DNA of 64,000 nt from Thalassotalea insulae (GTDB taxonomy: Bacteria; Pseudomonadota; Gammaproteobacteria; Enterobacterales; Alteromonadaceae): positions 1,054,001-1,118,000 of the forward strand of contig NZ_BSST01000001.1 in assembly GCF_030161395.1 (NCBI RefSeq). The letters are read 5' to 3'. The notes under the pieces are model-generated. The model did no database searches, had not been told where the DNA came from, and saw nothing but the letters and a program-made list of their open reading frames with translations. Made by a program: the position numbers and the translations under genes. Below are positions 17,276 to 25,691 of this stretch, one piece after another; the stretch's first letter is position 1; every line of letters begins with the position of its first letter.

Positions 17276-18390
17276 TAAATAATGATCAGCTCTCCTCTTA
17301 ACGCACCCGCTTGTTCTAATGCTTCAAGAATTGCCATCACATCACCGGGGCCGGCACCAACATTATTAATCGCCCGTACTAAGGTATCTAAGGTAATACC
17401 TGGATCAAAAACAAACATCCGGTTATCACTTTCATCGACATTAACAATCGATTGCGTGGTTACCACAGTTTCTCCTTCAGAAAAGGCATCTGGCTGAGAA
17501 ACATCTTGCGTTTCATTAATGGTCACTGTGATGCCACCATGGGTAATGGCCGCTGGTAATAAACGAACATCAGCACCAATCACAATAGTGCCTGTACGAG
17601 AATTAACGATAACTTTCGCCGATGGAGAATCTGGCTCAAATTCTAAGTTTTCTAATACCGCTAAAAAACTCACTCGCTGACTGGGATCACGAGGTGCTGT
17701 CACCTTTACTGAAGTATTATCAATGGCATGAGCAATATAAGTTGCCGGATCATTTGGATTAGCAAATTCACTGTTGATCACTTTTTCAAGCGCCTTGGCA
17801 GTGCTAAAATCAGCATTATGCAAATTAAAAGTAATATGGTCGCCAGTATTAAAAGGCGATGCTACTTCCTGCTCGACAATCGCACCATTAGCAATACGAC
17901 CAACCGTTGGCGTATTAACCAGCACTTTTGAACCATCTAAACCTTCTGCACCTAAGCCACTAACCACTAAACTGCCTTGAGCAACGGCATAGGCTTGACC
18001 ATCAATACCCATTAAAATCGTTTGCAATAATGTACCGCCACGTAAACTTTGCGCACTCCCCATGGAAGAAACTGTAATATCTATTGTTTGTCCAGGCTTA
18101 GCAAAAGCCGGTAGCTCTGCATGTACAGCAACTGCGGCAACATTTTTAATTTTTGGCTTTAAATTACTCGGCATGGTTATACCAAAGTTGCTAAGCATGG
18201 TTTTAAAGCTTTGTTCAGTAAACGGACTTTGCTCGCCGGTGCCAGGTAAACCTACCACTAAACCATAACCGACTAATTGGTTAGTTCTTACGCCAGCTAC
18301 GTCGGTTAAGTCTTTAACCCGTTGCGCACTAACAGATTGTGTTAACAGGAATAAGCTTAGGCTGACAATTTTTATTAAATGTATGTTCAT
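17275..18390 (-). CDS. flgI: Flagellar P-ring protein FlgI
   Basis: A 371-residue periplasmic protein. The ATG at 18390 follows GGAG with 6 bases and starts a signal peptide (IHLIKIVSLSLFLLTQSVSA, cleavage before QRVKDL). A longer frame to 18429 would mask the signal. The mature start RVKDLTDVAGVRTNQLVGYGLV is the FlgI signature, and the end GPGDVMAILEALEQAGAL is also typical. FlgI forms the P ring in the peptidoglycan layer. It is coupled with flgJ. Confidence 0.96.
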   Translation of the reverse strand: MNIHLIKIVSLSLFLLTQSVSAQRVKDLTDVAGVRTNQLVGYGLVVGLPGTGEQSPFTEQSFKTMLSNFGITMPSNLKPKIKNVAAVAVHAELPAFAKPGQTIDITVSSMGSAQSLRGGTLLQTILMGIDGQAYAVAQGSLVVSGLGAEGLDGSKVLVNTPTVGRIANGAIVEQEVASPFNTGDHITFNLHNADFSTAKALEKVINSEFANPNDPATYIAHAIDNTSVKVTAPRDPSQRVSFLAVLENLEFEPDSPSAKVIVNSRTGTIVIGADVRLLPAAITHGGITVTINETQDVSQPDAFSEGETVVTTQSIVNVDESDNRMFVFDPGITLDTLVRAINNVGAGPGDVMAILEALEQAGALRGELIII

Positions 18391-18413
18391 CTTAATCTCC
18401 ACTGGCAGACTGC

Positions 18414-19097
18414 CTACAACGGCCACCAAGAACTACTGAAAAAACGCGATAACCAACCTTGCTCCTGCACCTCAGCAAACGCACCAGTACCTGAATACTG
18501 AATACGGGCATTAGCCACTTTAGAAGAAATAATGGTATTACTGGAACTGATATCCTGAGAACGAATAATGCCGGTTAGTCGAATATATTCATCGCCGTTA
18601 TTAAGCGTCATCCATTTTTCACCGCGGATCATTAAATTACCGTTTGGCAATACCCGCAAGACGTGGACAGAAATATTACCGCTTAAACTGTTACCCTGAT
18701 TGCTTTTTGAATCCCCTTTAAACTCAGACTCCTGATCCAGCCCAAACTGTAGCGCATCATTTTTAAAGGTGACTGAAGTGCCACCAAGACCGGTAATAGG
18801 ATCAAGCTTGGCGCTATTCTCTTTCTTCAATTCGGTTTTGGCATTTTTCTGTGCTTGAGTACTTTCACTTAAGATCACCGAAATAATGTCACCGACGCGA
18901 TGGGCTTTTGAATCGGAATAAATATTGTTGACATAGTTAGGTCGAAACAATGAGCCAGTAGGTACAATTGGTTCTTCTTCCATTTCCGGTAAGATCGGTG
19001 CAAACTCCGGATCGTCGGGTAATGTTTTCGCTTGTTCTACACTGGCACAGCCAGTTAACGTCATCCATGCACAAAGTAGTAGACTTAACTTTTTCAT
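18414..19097 (-). CDS. flgH: Flagellar L-ring lipoprotein FlgH
   Basis: A 227-residue outer-membrane lipoprotein. I chose ATG 19097 (preceded by GAGGT); a TTG at 19115 is less likely. The signal ends in the lipobox LTGC. RPNYVNNIYSDSKAHRVGDIISVIL, NGNLMIRGEKWMTLN and RLTGIIRSQDISSSNTIISSKVA match FlgH. It builds the L ring with FlgI. The last residues before the stop are SSWWPL. It is 18 bp downstream of flgG. Confidence 0.96.
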   Translation of the reverse strand: MKKLSLLLCAWMTLTGCASVEQAKTLPDDPEFAPILPEMEEEPIVPTGSLFRPNYVNNIYSDSKAHRVGDIISVILSESTQAQKNAKTELKKENSAKLDPITGLGGTSVTFKNDALQFGLDQESEFKGDSKSNQGNSLSGNISVHVLRVLPNGNLMIRGEKWMTLNNGDEYIRLTGIIRSQDISSSNTIISSKVANARIQYSGTGAFAEVQEQGWLSRFFSSSWWPL

Positions 19098-19115
19098 ATG
19101 ACGTACCTCAATCAA

Positions 19116-19904
19116 TTATAATTGCTGATTAATGTAACTAAGCATTTGGTCAACGGCTGAAATCACTTTTGAATTCATTTCATACACCCGTTGGCTTTCT
19201 ATTAAGTTCACTAATTCTTCGGTGGTATTAACATTAGACGTTTCTAATGCCCCTTGAACTATCATGCCGAAGCCTTCCAGCCCAGGCACACCTTCTTGTG
19301 GCGTACCACTAACCGCAGTTTCAACAAACAAATTTTGTCCGATAGGTTCTAACCCGGTTGGGTTAACAAAATTAACGGTATTGATTTGCCCGACTACCGC
19401 AGGTTCTGCCTGACCTTGCAACGTTACTGACACTTCACCGTCTTGTGAAATGATCACACTCTGCGCATCTTCCGGCAAAGTAATTTGTGGTTGCAATAAA
19501 TAACCGGCGCCTGGCGTCACCATATTGCCTTCTTCATCCATAGTGAATTGACCATTACGGGTATAAGACAAAGAGCCATCCGGCATTTGTACCTGAAAAA
19601 ATCCTTCGCCCTGAATCATCATATCTAGGGAATTATCTGTAGTGATCATATCCCCTTGTGAATGAATTTTCTGGGTTGCCACCACTTTAGTACCAGCACC
19701 TAGCATTAAGCCAGACGGCATTTCTGTATCTTGTGCTGAACGACCACCGGGCTGATTAATGGTTTGATAAAGTAAATCTTCAAATACCGCCCGGCTTTTC
19801 TTAAAACCAACGGTGCTGGCATTAGCCAGGTTGTTGGAGATCACCGCGATATCTTTCGATTGTGCATCTAAGCCTGTTTTACTGATCCATAATGCTGCGT
19901 TCAT
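19116..19904 (-). CDS. flgG: Distal rod protein FlgG
   Basis: A 262-residue distal rod protein. The N-terminus ALWISKTGLDAQSKDIAVISNNLANASTVGFKKSRA contains the rod-family ANN LAN-type motif. The FlgG-specific stretch GTKVVATQKIHSQGDMITTDN follows near residue 75. The C-terminus is SNVNTTEELVNLIESQRVYEMNSKVI. It joins the proximal rod to the hook and is exported by the flagellar secretion system. The order flgF-flgG-flgH is standard. Confidence 0.97.
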   Translation of the reverse strand: MNAALWISKTGLDAQSKDIAVISNNLANASTVGFKKSRAVFEDLLYQTINQPGGRSAQDTEMPSGLMLGAGTKVVATQKIHSQGDMITTDNSLDMMIQGEGFFQVQMPDGSLSYTRNGQFTMDEEGNMVTPGAGYLLQPQITLPEDAQSVIISQDGEVSVTLQGQAEPAVVGQINTVNFVNPTGLEPIGQNLFVETAVSGTPQEGVPGLEGFGMIVQGALETSNVNTTEELVNLIESQRVYEMNSKVISAVDQMLSYINQQL

Positions 19905-19924
19905 AAGTCACCTCAATAATTCAT

Positions 19925-20665
19925 CTAGAATGCACGCAATAGCGATGCACTGGCTGAGTCAATTTCCTCAGCGGTTTTCATAAGTTTCAACTGCATTTCA
20001 AATTGTCGTTGCAAAGCAATCATCTCAGTCATTTCACCAACCGGATTCACATTACTTGATTCCAACATACCGCTACGTAGCTGTACGGAAACGTCGGCAT
20101 CAGATTCATTTAACTTGCCACGGAATAAACCGTCATTGTCACGTTTTAAGGTACGGGTATCAGGATTAACCAGTTTTATCCGTGCCACTTCTTCCTGTAT
20201 GGTAGTTGGTGCTCCGGCAGGTTGAACCATGATGGTACCGTCGGCAGTGATCTCGATATTATTGACTGGCAGCGGTAAGCTAATAGGTCCACTGTCACCC
20301 ATTACTAAATCACCACGGGAAGTTTGCAAATAGCCATCTTCAGTTATCGATAAATGCCCGTCACGGGTGTAACCTTCACGACCATCTCTTGCCTGAACTG
20401 CAATCATGCCATGTCCTTGCACCGCAATATCCAGATCCCGTCCCGTAGTTAACAAAGCACCACTGTCAAAGTTTTGGCTGGATTTTTCCGTCATGGCAAA
20501 CACTCGGGTTGGCAGCCCTTCACCAAATGCCTGCATCGAGCGCGCCTGCGCTAGGTCTGCCTTAAAACCAGTGGTCTTAGCATTGGCTAAGTTATTGGCA
20601 TTAATCGCTAACGCTTTCATATTTTGCTTGGCGCCACTCATGGCGATATAGAGCATCTTATCCAT
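19925..20665 (-). CDS. flgF: Proximal rod protein FlgF
   Basis: A 246-residue rod protein. ATG 20665 is used; a TTG two codons upstream is the alternative. LYIAMSGAKQNMKALAINANNLANAKTTGFKAD is the rod-family N-terminus, and the C-terminus SSNVNPVGEMTEMIALQRQFEMQLKLM is typical for FlgF. It is the first gene of the second flg transcription unit: a consensus sigma-54 promoter lies 36-52 bp upstream, and flgE is separated from it by a terminator and an unrelated gene. Confidence 0.96.
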   Translation of the reverse strand: MDKMLYIAMSGAKQNMKALAINANNLANAKTTGFKADLAQARSMQAFGEGLPTRVFAMTEKSSQNFDSGALLTTGRDLDIAVQGHGMIAVQARDGREGYTRDGHLSITEDGYLQTSRGDLVMGDSGPISLPLPVNNIEITADGTIMVQPAGAPTTIQEEVARIKLVNPDTRTLKRDNDGLFRGKLNESDADVSVQLRSGMLESSNVNPVGEMTEMIALQRQFEMQLKLMKTAEEIDSASASLLRAF

Positions 20666-20701
20666 CGTCAATCCAGGTAAAATCTATCTTAACTGGATAA
20701 A

Positions 20702-20717
20702 TGCAAATAAAGTGCCA
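20702..20717 (-). promoter_or_regulatory. Sigma-54 promoter of the flgF-flgL unit
   Basis: The minus strand reads TGGCACTTTATTTGCA. This has the invariant GG and GC separated by 10 bases and matches the RpoN consensus TGGCAC-N5-TTGCW at every defined position. The -12 element is about 40 bp from the flgF start. In Vibrio-type flagellar cascades this class is RpoN/FlrC dependent. Confidence 0.85.
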
Positions 20718-20822
20718 GAGATGAAAAGTTAAACGATAAAGAAAAATCTATTGGTGGATGGCGAGGTGTAGGTTGAGACTTGCCTCAACAAAAAACGTAA
20801 TTATCGCACTTCGCTGCGCTCA

Positions 20823-20893
20823 GGACGGCCTACGGTACATATGCGTTCCTGTTCGTCCATGAACCCACGCTATACCGTACATCCTGTACATAA
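20823..20893 (-). repeat. Dispersed intergenic repeat, copy A
   Basis: On the minus strand the T run of the adjoining terminator leads into ATGTACAGGATGTACGGTAT. An imperfectly inverted arm (ACGGTACATATGCGT on the plus strand) lies about 45 bp further. The same core occurs at 28485, 31315, 48295 (degenerate) and 54830. Confidence 0.75.
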
Positions 20894-20915
20894 AAGCCCT
20901 TATTTAAAAGGGCTT
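20894..20915 (-). terminator. Terminator of the secreted-protein gene at 20927-21652
   Basis: An 8-bp stem AAGCCCTT / AAGGGCTT with a 6-base loop lies 12 bp past the stop codon. On the minus strand it is followed by TTATGTACAGG, the conserved repeat core. Confidence 0.75.
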
Positions 20916-20926
20916 AGTATTATTGA

Positions 20927-21652
20927 CTAAAAATCTAAAGGAGTAATTACTGTTGCATTCGGATCCGTCAATTGACTACTTAAATGCTCTATATATTCAA
21001 TTGCCTGTTGACGAGTCATTTCAGTAAGTATCGATGGGCATGTATCTTCATCAGGTACAAGTGTCCCTCTAACCAACCACTTACCATAACTTCCTATCAC
21101 ATTAGCACCATATATAGTTTGATCTAATCCTTCCACTTTGCTTCCAGTAATTACAGACCATACTGAGCAACCAGAGTCGGTCGAAGAATATTGAGTTACA
21201 TCTATATCATTCCTACAATAAATTCCAGAGCTAGTATAATTAGCCGTTTTAAATAGAGAAACAAAATCTATTGCCGCTTGAGCCTCTACAGGAGTTGGAG
21301 CAGGATAATCAATAGAGAATTGATCATCACGGGTTATATACTCTGGAATAGAAGGAAATGAATGAATAAACAAACTAGACATTTCTTCATGGTTGGCAAT
21401 ACGCCAGCCAATAAGATCATAATTCAAAAATTCATATCCTGGTTCGACAGTTTCCTGTGTTCTTCGATAGACATTGAATAAAGAATTTGAAACATGACTT
21501 CCCATAGTAACCGATGGACTCAACCACTCTAGCTGAGAAACAGTATCTTCTATAATTAGCCCATCACCTGGAACTTTCCAGTCTTTTACAATAAATTCAG
21601 CGTGGGCTGAGGCACTCAATAATGCAACACTAACAATAATTCCTTTAATCAT
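20927..21652 (-). CDS. Secreted DUF1566-like protein, inserted in the flg locus
   Basis: A 241-residue protein with a cleavable signal (IIVSVALLSASAHA, mature from EFIVKDW). The fold hints are LEWLSPSVTMGS, NYDLIGWRIANHEEMSSLF and GKWLVRGTL, which resemble DUF1566/Lcl-type secreted modules where a Trp-Arg-Leu/Ile-Pro-type motif precedes a Leu-rich helix. The mature part has several Cys (YCRN, SGCSVW, EDTCPS). It is not a flagellar protein. It has its own terminator and a leader with the palindrome at 21716. It sits between flgE and flgF, an abnormal place, and is probably an insertion. Function is unknown. Confidence 0.6.
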   Translation of the reverse strand: MIKGIIVSVALLSASAHAEFIVKDWKVPGDGLIIEDTVSQLEWLSPSVTMGSHVSNSLFNVYRRTQETVEPGYEFLNYDLIGWRIANHEEMSSLFIHSFPSIPEYITRDDQFSIDYPAPTPVEAQAAIDFVSLFKTANYTSSGIYCRNDIDVTQYSSTDSGCSVWSVITGSKVEGLDQTIYGANVIGSYGKWLVRGTLVPDEDTCPSILTEMTRQQAIEYIEHLSSQLTDPNATVITPLDF

Positions 21653-21715
21653 TTTTATCCTCTTTCTATAACTATTTAAAATTTATAAGAATATCAAAAA
21701 GGAAAGATTGCAAAT

Positions 21716-21733
21716 GCAAAAATCCATTTTTGC
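21716..21733. repeat. Palindrome in the leader of the secreted-protein gene
   Basis: GCAAAAAT-CC-ATTTTTGC, a perfect 8-bp inverted repeat about 65 bp upstream of the start at 21652. It could be an operator; no regulator is indicated. Confidence 0.4.
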
Positions 21734-21770
21734 CATTCACAAGCAACTATAAAGAAAAAAATTAAAAATA

Positions 21771-21795
21771 AAAAGCAGCACATCGTGCTGCTTTT
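21771..21795 (-). terminator. Terminator after flgE
   Basis: An 11-bp perfect stem AAAAGCAGCAC / GTGCTGCTTTT with a 3-base loop, 25 bp past the flgE stop, with T runs on both sides. It ends the flgBCDE transcript before flgF. Confidence 0.85.
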
Positions 21796-21819
21796 GTTGT
21801 TATCAATTAAACATTAGTG

Positions 21820-23157
21820 TTAACGGATTTGTAAAATCGTCTGGTTGAGCTGATTGTCCACTTCCAGTGCCCGTGAGTTCGCCTGGAAGTTTCGCTGGGC
21901 GGAAATCAAGTCGATAAGCTCGGACGTTAAGTTAACATTCGATTGTTCCAGCGCCGACGAGTTAATAGTCCCGAACGTTCCTGAACCTGCTTCCCCGGCT
22001 AGTGGTTCACCGGAAACCAGGCTTTCTTTCCACGAAGTACCGCCGACCTGAGTTAAGCCCTGGTTATTGGCAAAACCGACTAAAGCAATCCGAGATAATG
22101 GCTCAGAGGTACCATTACTGTAAGTAGCCCGTACCAGACCATCGGCATCGATATCCAGACCGGTTAAACGGCCAACCGCCAAACCATCCTGCTCTAACGA
22201 AGTGACTTCAAAGTTGGAAGCAAACTGGGTTGGTTCATTCGGGTTAGGCCCGGTAGTATCTAAATTAAAGTCTACGGTAATTGTCTGATTAGGATCTGCG
22301 CCGTTAGTTAAAATACCAGCTCCCAAGATAGTCGTTGTTATAGTATCAGGATATTGACCGACAAAATCACCACCAGGACTATAATACAAACGGGCAGCAC
22401 CAGCAGCACCAGCTGCTGCAGGGGTAACACCATCGCTTTGTGTACCAGTACCGGTACCGGTATCAACAACATTCACTAAGGTACCGTCAACTGCGGTATG
22501 CACATCCCATTCATTGGCAGCGACTTTTCGAAAATAATAGGTCATGACATGGCTGTCACCTAAAGAGTCAAAGATAGTTACCGAAGTCGAATTATTAAAG
22601 GTTAACGGGTCGGTATGGTCAAAGGCAAATGGTGGCACCGCATCACCGGCCGGTAAGTTCATCCGAATATCTACTTCCGATGATTGCTGCGGCGCACCGG
22701 AAGCCGTTGGAATACGAATTGGTTTTGCGGTACTTAAGGCGACCGATGATGAAGTACCATCCGCATTAACCGGGAAGCCTAATAAATGACCGCCAGCCGA
22801 GTTAACAACAAAGTTGTCAGCATTGAGTTTAAATTCACCGGCCCGAGTATAAGACACTTCCAAGCTATCTAATTCAGGTACAGTAGCGAAAAAGCCATTG
22901 CCGGTGATCGCCAAATCCAGCGCATTACTGGTAAATTTAATACTGCCCTGAGCAAACTGCTGCGCAACATCGGCAGTCAACACACCGTCACCGACTTTGG
23001 TTTTACCGCCGGCTAATAACGACGCAGCATAAACATCGACAAATTCGGCACGTGACTCTTTAAACCCTGTGGTATTCACATTGGCAATATTATTAGATGT
23101 AACATCTAAGTCTTTTTGCGCGGCATTTAACCCGCTTAGTGCTATATTAAATGACAT
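21820..23157 (-). CDS. flgE: Flagellar hook protein FlgE
   Basis: A 445-residue hook subunit. The N-terminus is MSFNIALSGLNAAQKDLDVTSNNIANVNTTGFKESRAEF. The centre is a Gly/Ala/Thr-rich variable hook domain. The C-terminus is SALEQSNVNLTSELIDLISAQRNFQANSRAL followed by the D0 helix ending in LQIR. It polymerises into the hook after export. It is 62 bp from flgD and is followed by a strong terminator, so it ends its operon here. Confidence 0.96.
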   Translation of the reverse strand: MSFNIALSGLNAAQKDLDVTSNNIANVNTTGFKESRAEFVDVYAASLLAGGKTKVGDGVLTADVAQQFAQGSIKFTSNALDLAITGNGFFATVPELDSLEVSYTRAGEFKLNADNFVVNSAGGHLLGFPVNADGTSSSVALSTAKPIRIPTASGAPQQSSEVDIRMNLPAGDAVPPFAFDHTDPLTFNNSTSVTIFDSLGDSHVMTYYFRKVAANEWDVHTAVDGTLVNVVDTGTGTGTQSDGVTPAAAGAAGAARLYYSPGGDFVGQYPDTITTTILGAGILTNGADPNQTITVDFNLDTTGPNPNEPTQFASNFEVTSLEQDGLAVGRLTGLDIDADGLVRATYSNGTSEPLSRIALVGFANNQGLTQVGGTSWKESLVSGEPLAGEAGSGTFGTINSSALEQSNVNLTSELIDLISAQRNFQANSRALEVDNQLNQTILQIR

Positions 23158-23219
23158 AACTTCACCTCATATAAAAATTCTGTACTTGCTGTAGCCTGAA
23201 TATTTAAATATTCAGGCTA

Positions 23220-23909
23220 CTAGCCTTCGGAAACTTCAACAACATCAGATAATGCCATTGAGCTACCACCATTTAGGTTTAATAAAATACTGCCGCCCGG
23301 CCCAGCCAGGGTGACACTGTCGACTTTGCGATAAGTCATTGCTTGCAATTCTGATGCCTGACCATCGACTAAACCGGCAATACGAAAACGATAGGCGCCT
23401 TCAGGAGCTGGTTCACCGTCAGACATTTGACCATCCCAAGTAAAGGTAAACTCACCAGCTTGTACTGAACCAATAGGGACCGTTTGAATAATTTCACCAG
23501 CGGTATTTTCAACATAAATATTAACGTTGCTAGCCGGTTCATCAGTGACTAATTTACCTTTTACCGACTCACCCGCCGCTTTACCAAACACATTCTCATC
23601 CACTAATACACTGCGTCCAACTAAAGATGACGCCTGTAAGGCTTGGCCCGACGACATAGTCGCGGCAAAGGCGCTAAATTGCTCATTCAATTCAGACACG
23701 CCATCAGTAGTTGAAAATGCTGTCATTTGTGAAATCATCTCATTGTTTTCAACCGGCTTGGTCGGATCCTGATGAGATAATTCTTTGGTTAACAAGGCAA
23801 AGAAATCTTCTTGCGTTAACATGCCACGGTCATTTTCTTCCTTAACAGTATTGTCGTCCTTTTTCCAGCGCATATTGTCTAATGTGTTACCGCCAGTTAC
23901 CGATTCCAT
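23220..23909 (-). CDS. flgD: Hook assembly scaffold FlgD
   Basis: A 229-residue hook cap. The N-terminal LTQEDFFALLTKELSHQDPTKPVENNEMISQMTAFST block is the FlgD export/cap signature. The C-terminal tudor/FnIII-like part is FTWDGQMSDGEPAPEGAYRFRI. It caps the growing hook and is removed when FlgK arrives. It is 19 bp after flgC. Confidence 0.95.
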   Translation of the reverse strand: MESVTGGNTLDNMRWKKDDNTVKEENDRGMLTQEDFFALLTKELSHQDPTKPVENNEMISQMTAFSTTDGVSELNEQFSAFAATMSSGQALQASSLVGRSVLVDENVFGKAAGESVKGKLVTDEPASNVNIYVENTAGEIIQTVPIGSVQAGEFTFTWDGQMSDGEPAPEGAYRFRIAGLVDGQASELQAMTYRKVDSVTLAGPGGSILLNLNGGSSMALSDVVEVSEG

Positions 23910-23928
23910 AATTATTCCCCTCTAGTCA

Positions 23929-24354
23929 CTAGCGTTGACCTAACATTAAGGTTTTGTTCAACATATTCTTCGCTGATTCAGCCAGTTGAATGTTAGTTTG
24001 ATAAGAACGAGACGCTGAAATCATATTGGTCATTTCTTCCACCACATTAACATTCGGCTTATATATATAACCGTTAGCATCTGCCATTGGATGCTCCGGC
24101 GAATACTCAACATTGAGCGGTTTATTACTTTCCACTATCCCTAATACCTGAACACCAACCGATTCGCCATTACTTTGCCCTGCGGCAGCTTTTTGCATCT
24201 CGGCGGCAAAAACTGGATGGCGAGCACGATAGGTTTGATCGATACTGCTGCTAACACTGTCGGCATTAGCAATATTACTCGCCGTGGTGTTTAAGCGGAC
24301 AGATTGAGCGCTCATCCCAGTCGCAGAAATGTCAAAGACATTAAATAAGCTCAT
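23929..24354 (-). CDS. flgC: Proximal rod protein FlgC
   Basis: A 141-residue rod protein (SLFNVFDISATGMSAQSVRLNTTASNIAN at the N-terminus, VNVVEEMTNMISASRSYQTNIQ near the C-terminus). Two ATGs (24360, 24354) follow GGAGGT. The second has the normal spacing and avoids overlap with the flgB stop. Confidence 0.95.
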   Translation of the reverse strand: MSLFNVFDISATGMSAQSVRLNTTASNIANADSVSSSIDQTYRARHPVFAAEMQKAAAGQSNGESVGVQVLGIVESNKPLNVEYSPEHPMADANGYIYKPNVNVVEEMTNMISASRSYQTNIQLAESAKNMLNKTLMLGQR

Positions 24355-24356
24355 TA

Positions 24357-24755
24357 TCATTTACCTCCAGATATCGCTTGCTTCAACCCTTTAATCTTAC
24401 TATTAAGGAATTGAATGCTGGCTTGATAGTGCATTGAATTTTCTAGATACAAGTTTCGTTCCATCTGTACATCAACATTATTACCATCACCTGTATCTGG
24501 TTGATTTGGCACACGAAAATCTACATCATTATTAATTTCAGTGCGGACATCGAAGTGTTTTTCATGGGTTTTTGTCATGCCGGCCTGTTGCCGGTTTGCC
24601 GCTTGTGCTAATGCGGTTTGAAAATCCATGCCTTTGGCTTTGTAGCCAGGGGTATCTGCATTGGCAATATTTGCCGCTATTACTTCAGCATTTTTTGCCC
24701 GCACTTGTAAACTATCAGGAAGGATCCCAAATGCTTTCTCAAAACTTATGGCCAT
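24357..24755 (-). CDS. flgB: Proximal rod protein FlgB
   Basis: A 132-residue rod protein started at ATG 24755 (GGAGG, 7-base spacer); the frame extends to 24791 without an RBS. The motif RAKNAEVIAANIANADTPGYKAKGMDF is the rod-family signature. The C-terminus LYLENSMHYQASIQFLNSKIKGLKQAI is typical. It is the first rod gene after cheR, and a sigma-54-like promoter lies just upstream. Confidence 0.95.
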   Translation of the reverse strand: MAISFEKAFGILPDSLQVRAKNAEVIAANIANADTPGYKAKGMDFQTALAQAANRQQAGMTKTHEKHFDVRTEINNDVDFRVPNQPDTGDGNNVDVQMERNLYLENSMHYQASIQFLNSKIKGLKQAISGGK

Positions 24756-24785
24756 AAAGCTACCTCCAATCTTCTGGAAGAAGCC

Positions 24786-24802
24786 ATTCAATATTTATGC
24801 CA
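24786..24802 (-). promoter_or_regulatory. Candidate sigma-54 promoter of flgBCDE
   Basis: The minus strand reads TGGCATAAATATTGAAT. It has the GG at -24 and TTG at -12 with proper spacing but GA instead of GC. It is about 31 bp upstream of flgB, within the cheR-flgB gap. Confidence 0.5.
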
Positions 24803-24826
24803 TAGATTTTTTAAATAGGAGGAGGG

Positions 24827-25657
24827 TTACTTTTTACGGTAAACGATACCGGGATTACAACGGATCATTTCAAAGTTTTGGTTCAGGCCAGATAACGACT
24901 CAGAAGCTCCTAAAAATAGGTAACCTCCAGGATTTAGCACGCCGTGTATTTGCGATAAAATTTGTTTTTTAATTTCAGGTGCAAAGTAAATTAATACATT
25001 GCGACAAAAGACAATATCAAAACGCCCCATTAGGCTATAACTACCTAATAAATTGAGTTGTCTGAAATTAACCAATTTTTTGACGGGATCTTTGACTTTA
25101 AGCATACCGTTATCAGCCGACTCAAAAAACAAACGCTTACGTTCTGCCGACAAACCTCGCGCTAACGCTAATGAATCATAACGCGCATATTTACAGTGCT
25201 CTAACATGGTATTTGAAATATCAGTGCCAATAATTTGCACGCTGCCAGGCAAATTCCCCGGATTACTCTGCTGATACTCCATCGCGGACATTGCAATAGA
25301 ATAAGGTTCCTGACCAGAAGAACTAGCCGCCGACCAAATTTTAACGGGTGTTTTTTGTCCTTTAAATTCTGGAAATAAACGTTTTTTCAACAATTCGAAC
25401 GGATATTCGTCACGAAACCATAAGGTTTCATTGGTGGTCATGGCGTCAATAACCGAGGCGCGTAGTTGCCGCTCCGTTGGGCTTAACGTGCGGTTAACCA
25501 ACTCACCTAAGGTGGCAATATCAAATTTTGCCATTAACGGTGCCAAGCGGCTTTTTACTAGATACTGCTTATTTTCACCTAGTACGATCCCGCATTGTTG
25601 CTCCAAAAACTCTCTAAATTGATGATAGCTCTTATCATCAAGCTGACGAGATGCCAC
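24827..25657 (-). CDS. cheR: Chemotaxis methyltransferase CheR
   Basis: A 276-residue CheR. The N-terminal helical domain (YHQFREFLEQQCGIVLGENKQYLVKSRL) precedes the SAM-binding domain with TTNETLWFRDEYPFE, KIWSAASSSGQEPYSIAM and FDIVFCRNVLIYF. It methylates glutamates of chemoreceptors. It lies between cheV and flgB, the common arrangement in Vibrio and Shewanella relatives. Confidence 0.95.
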   Translation of the reverse strand: MASRQLDDKSYHQFREFLEQQCGIVLGENKQYLVKSRLAPLMAKFDIATLGELVNRTLSPTERQLRASVIDAMTTNETLWFRDEYPFELLKKRLFPEFKGQKTPVKIWSAASSSGQEPYSIAMSAMEYQQSNPGNLPGSVQIIGTDISNTMLEHCKYARYDSLALARGLSAERKRLFFESADNGMLKVKDPVKKLVNFRQLNLLGSYSLMGRFDIVFCRNVLIYFAPEIKKQILSQIHGVLNPGGYLFLGASESLSGLNQNFEMIRCNPGIVYRKK

Positions 25658-25691
25658 TATATTGTTTCCACCTTAATAATTACTCGCTAAA

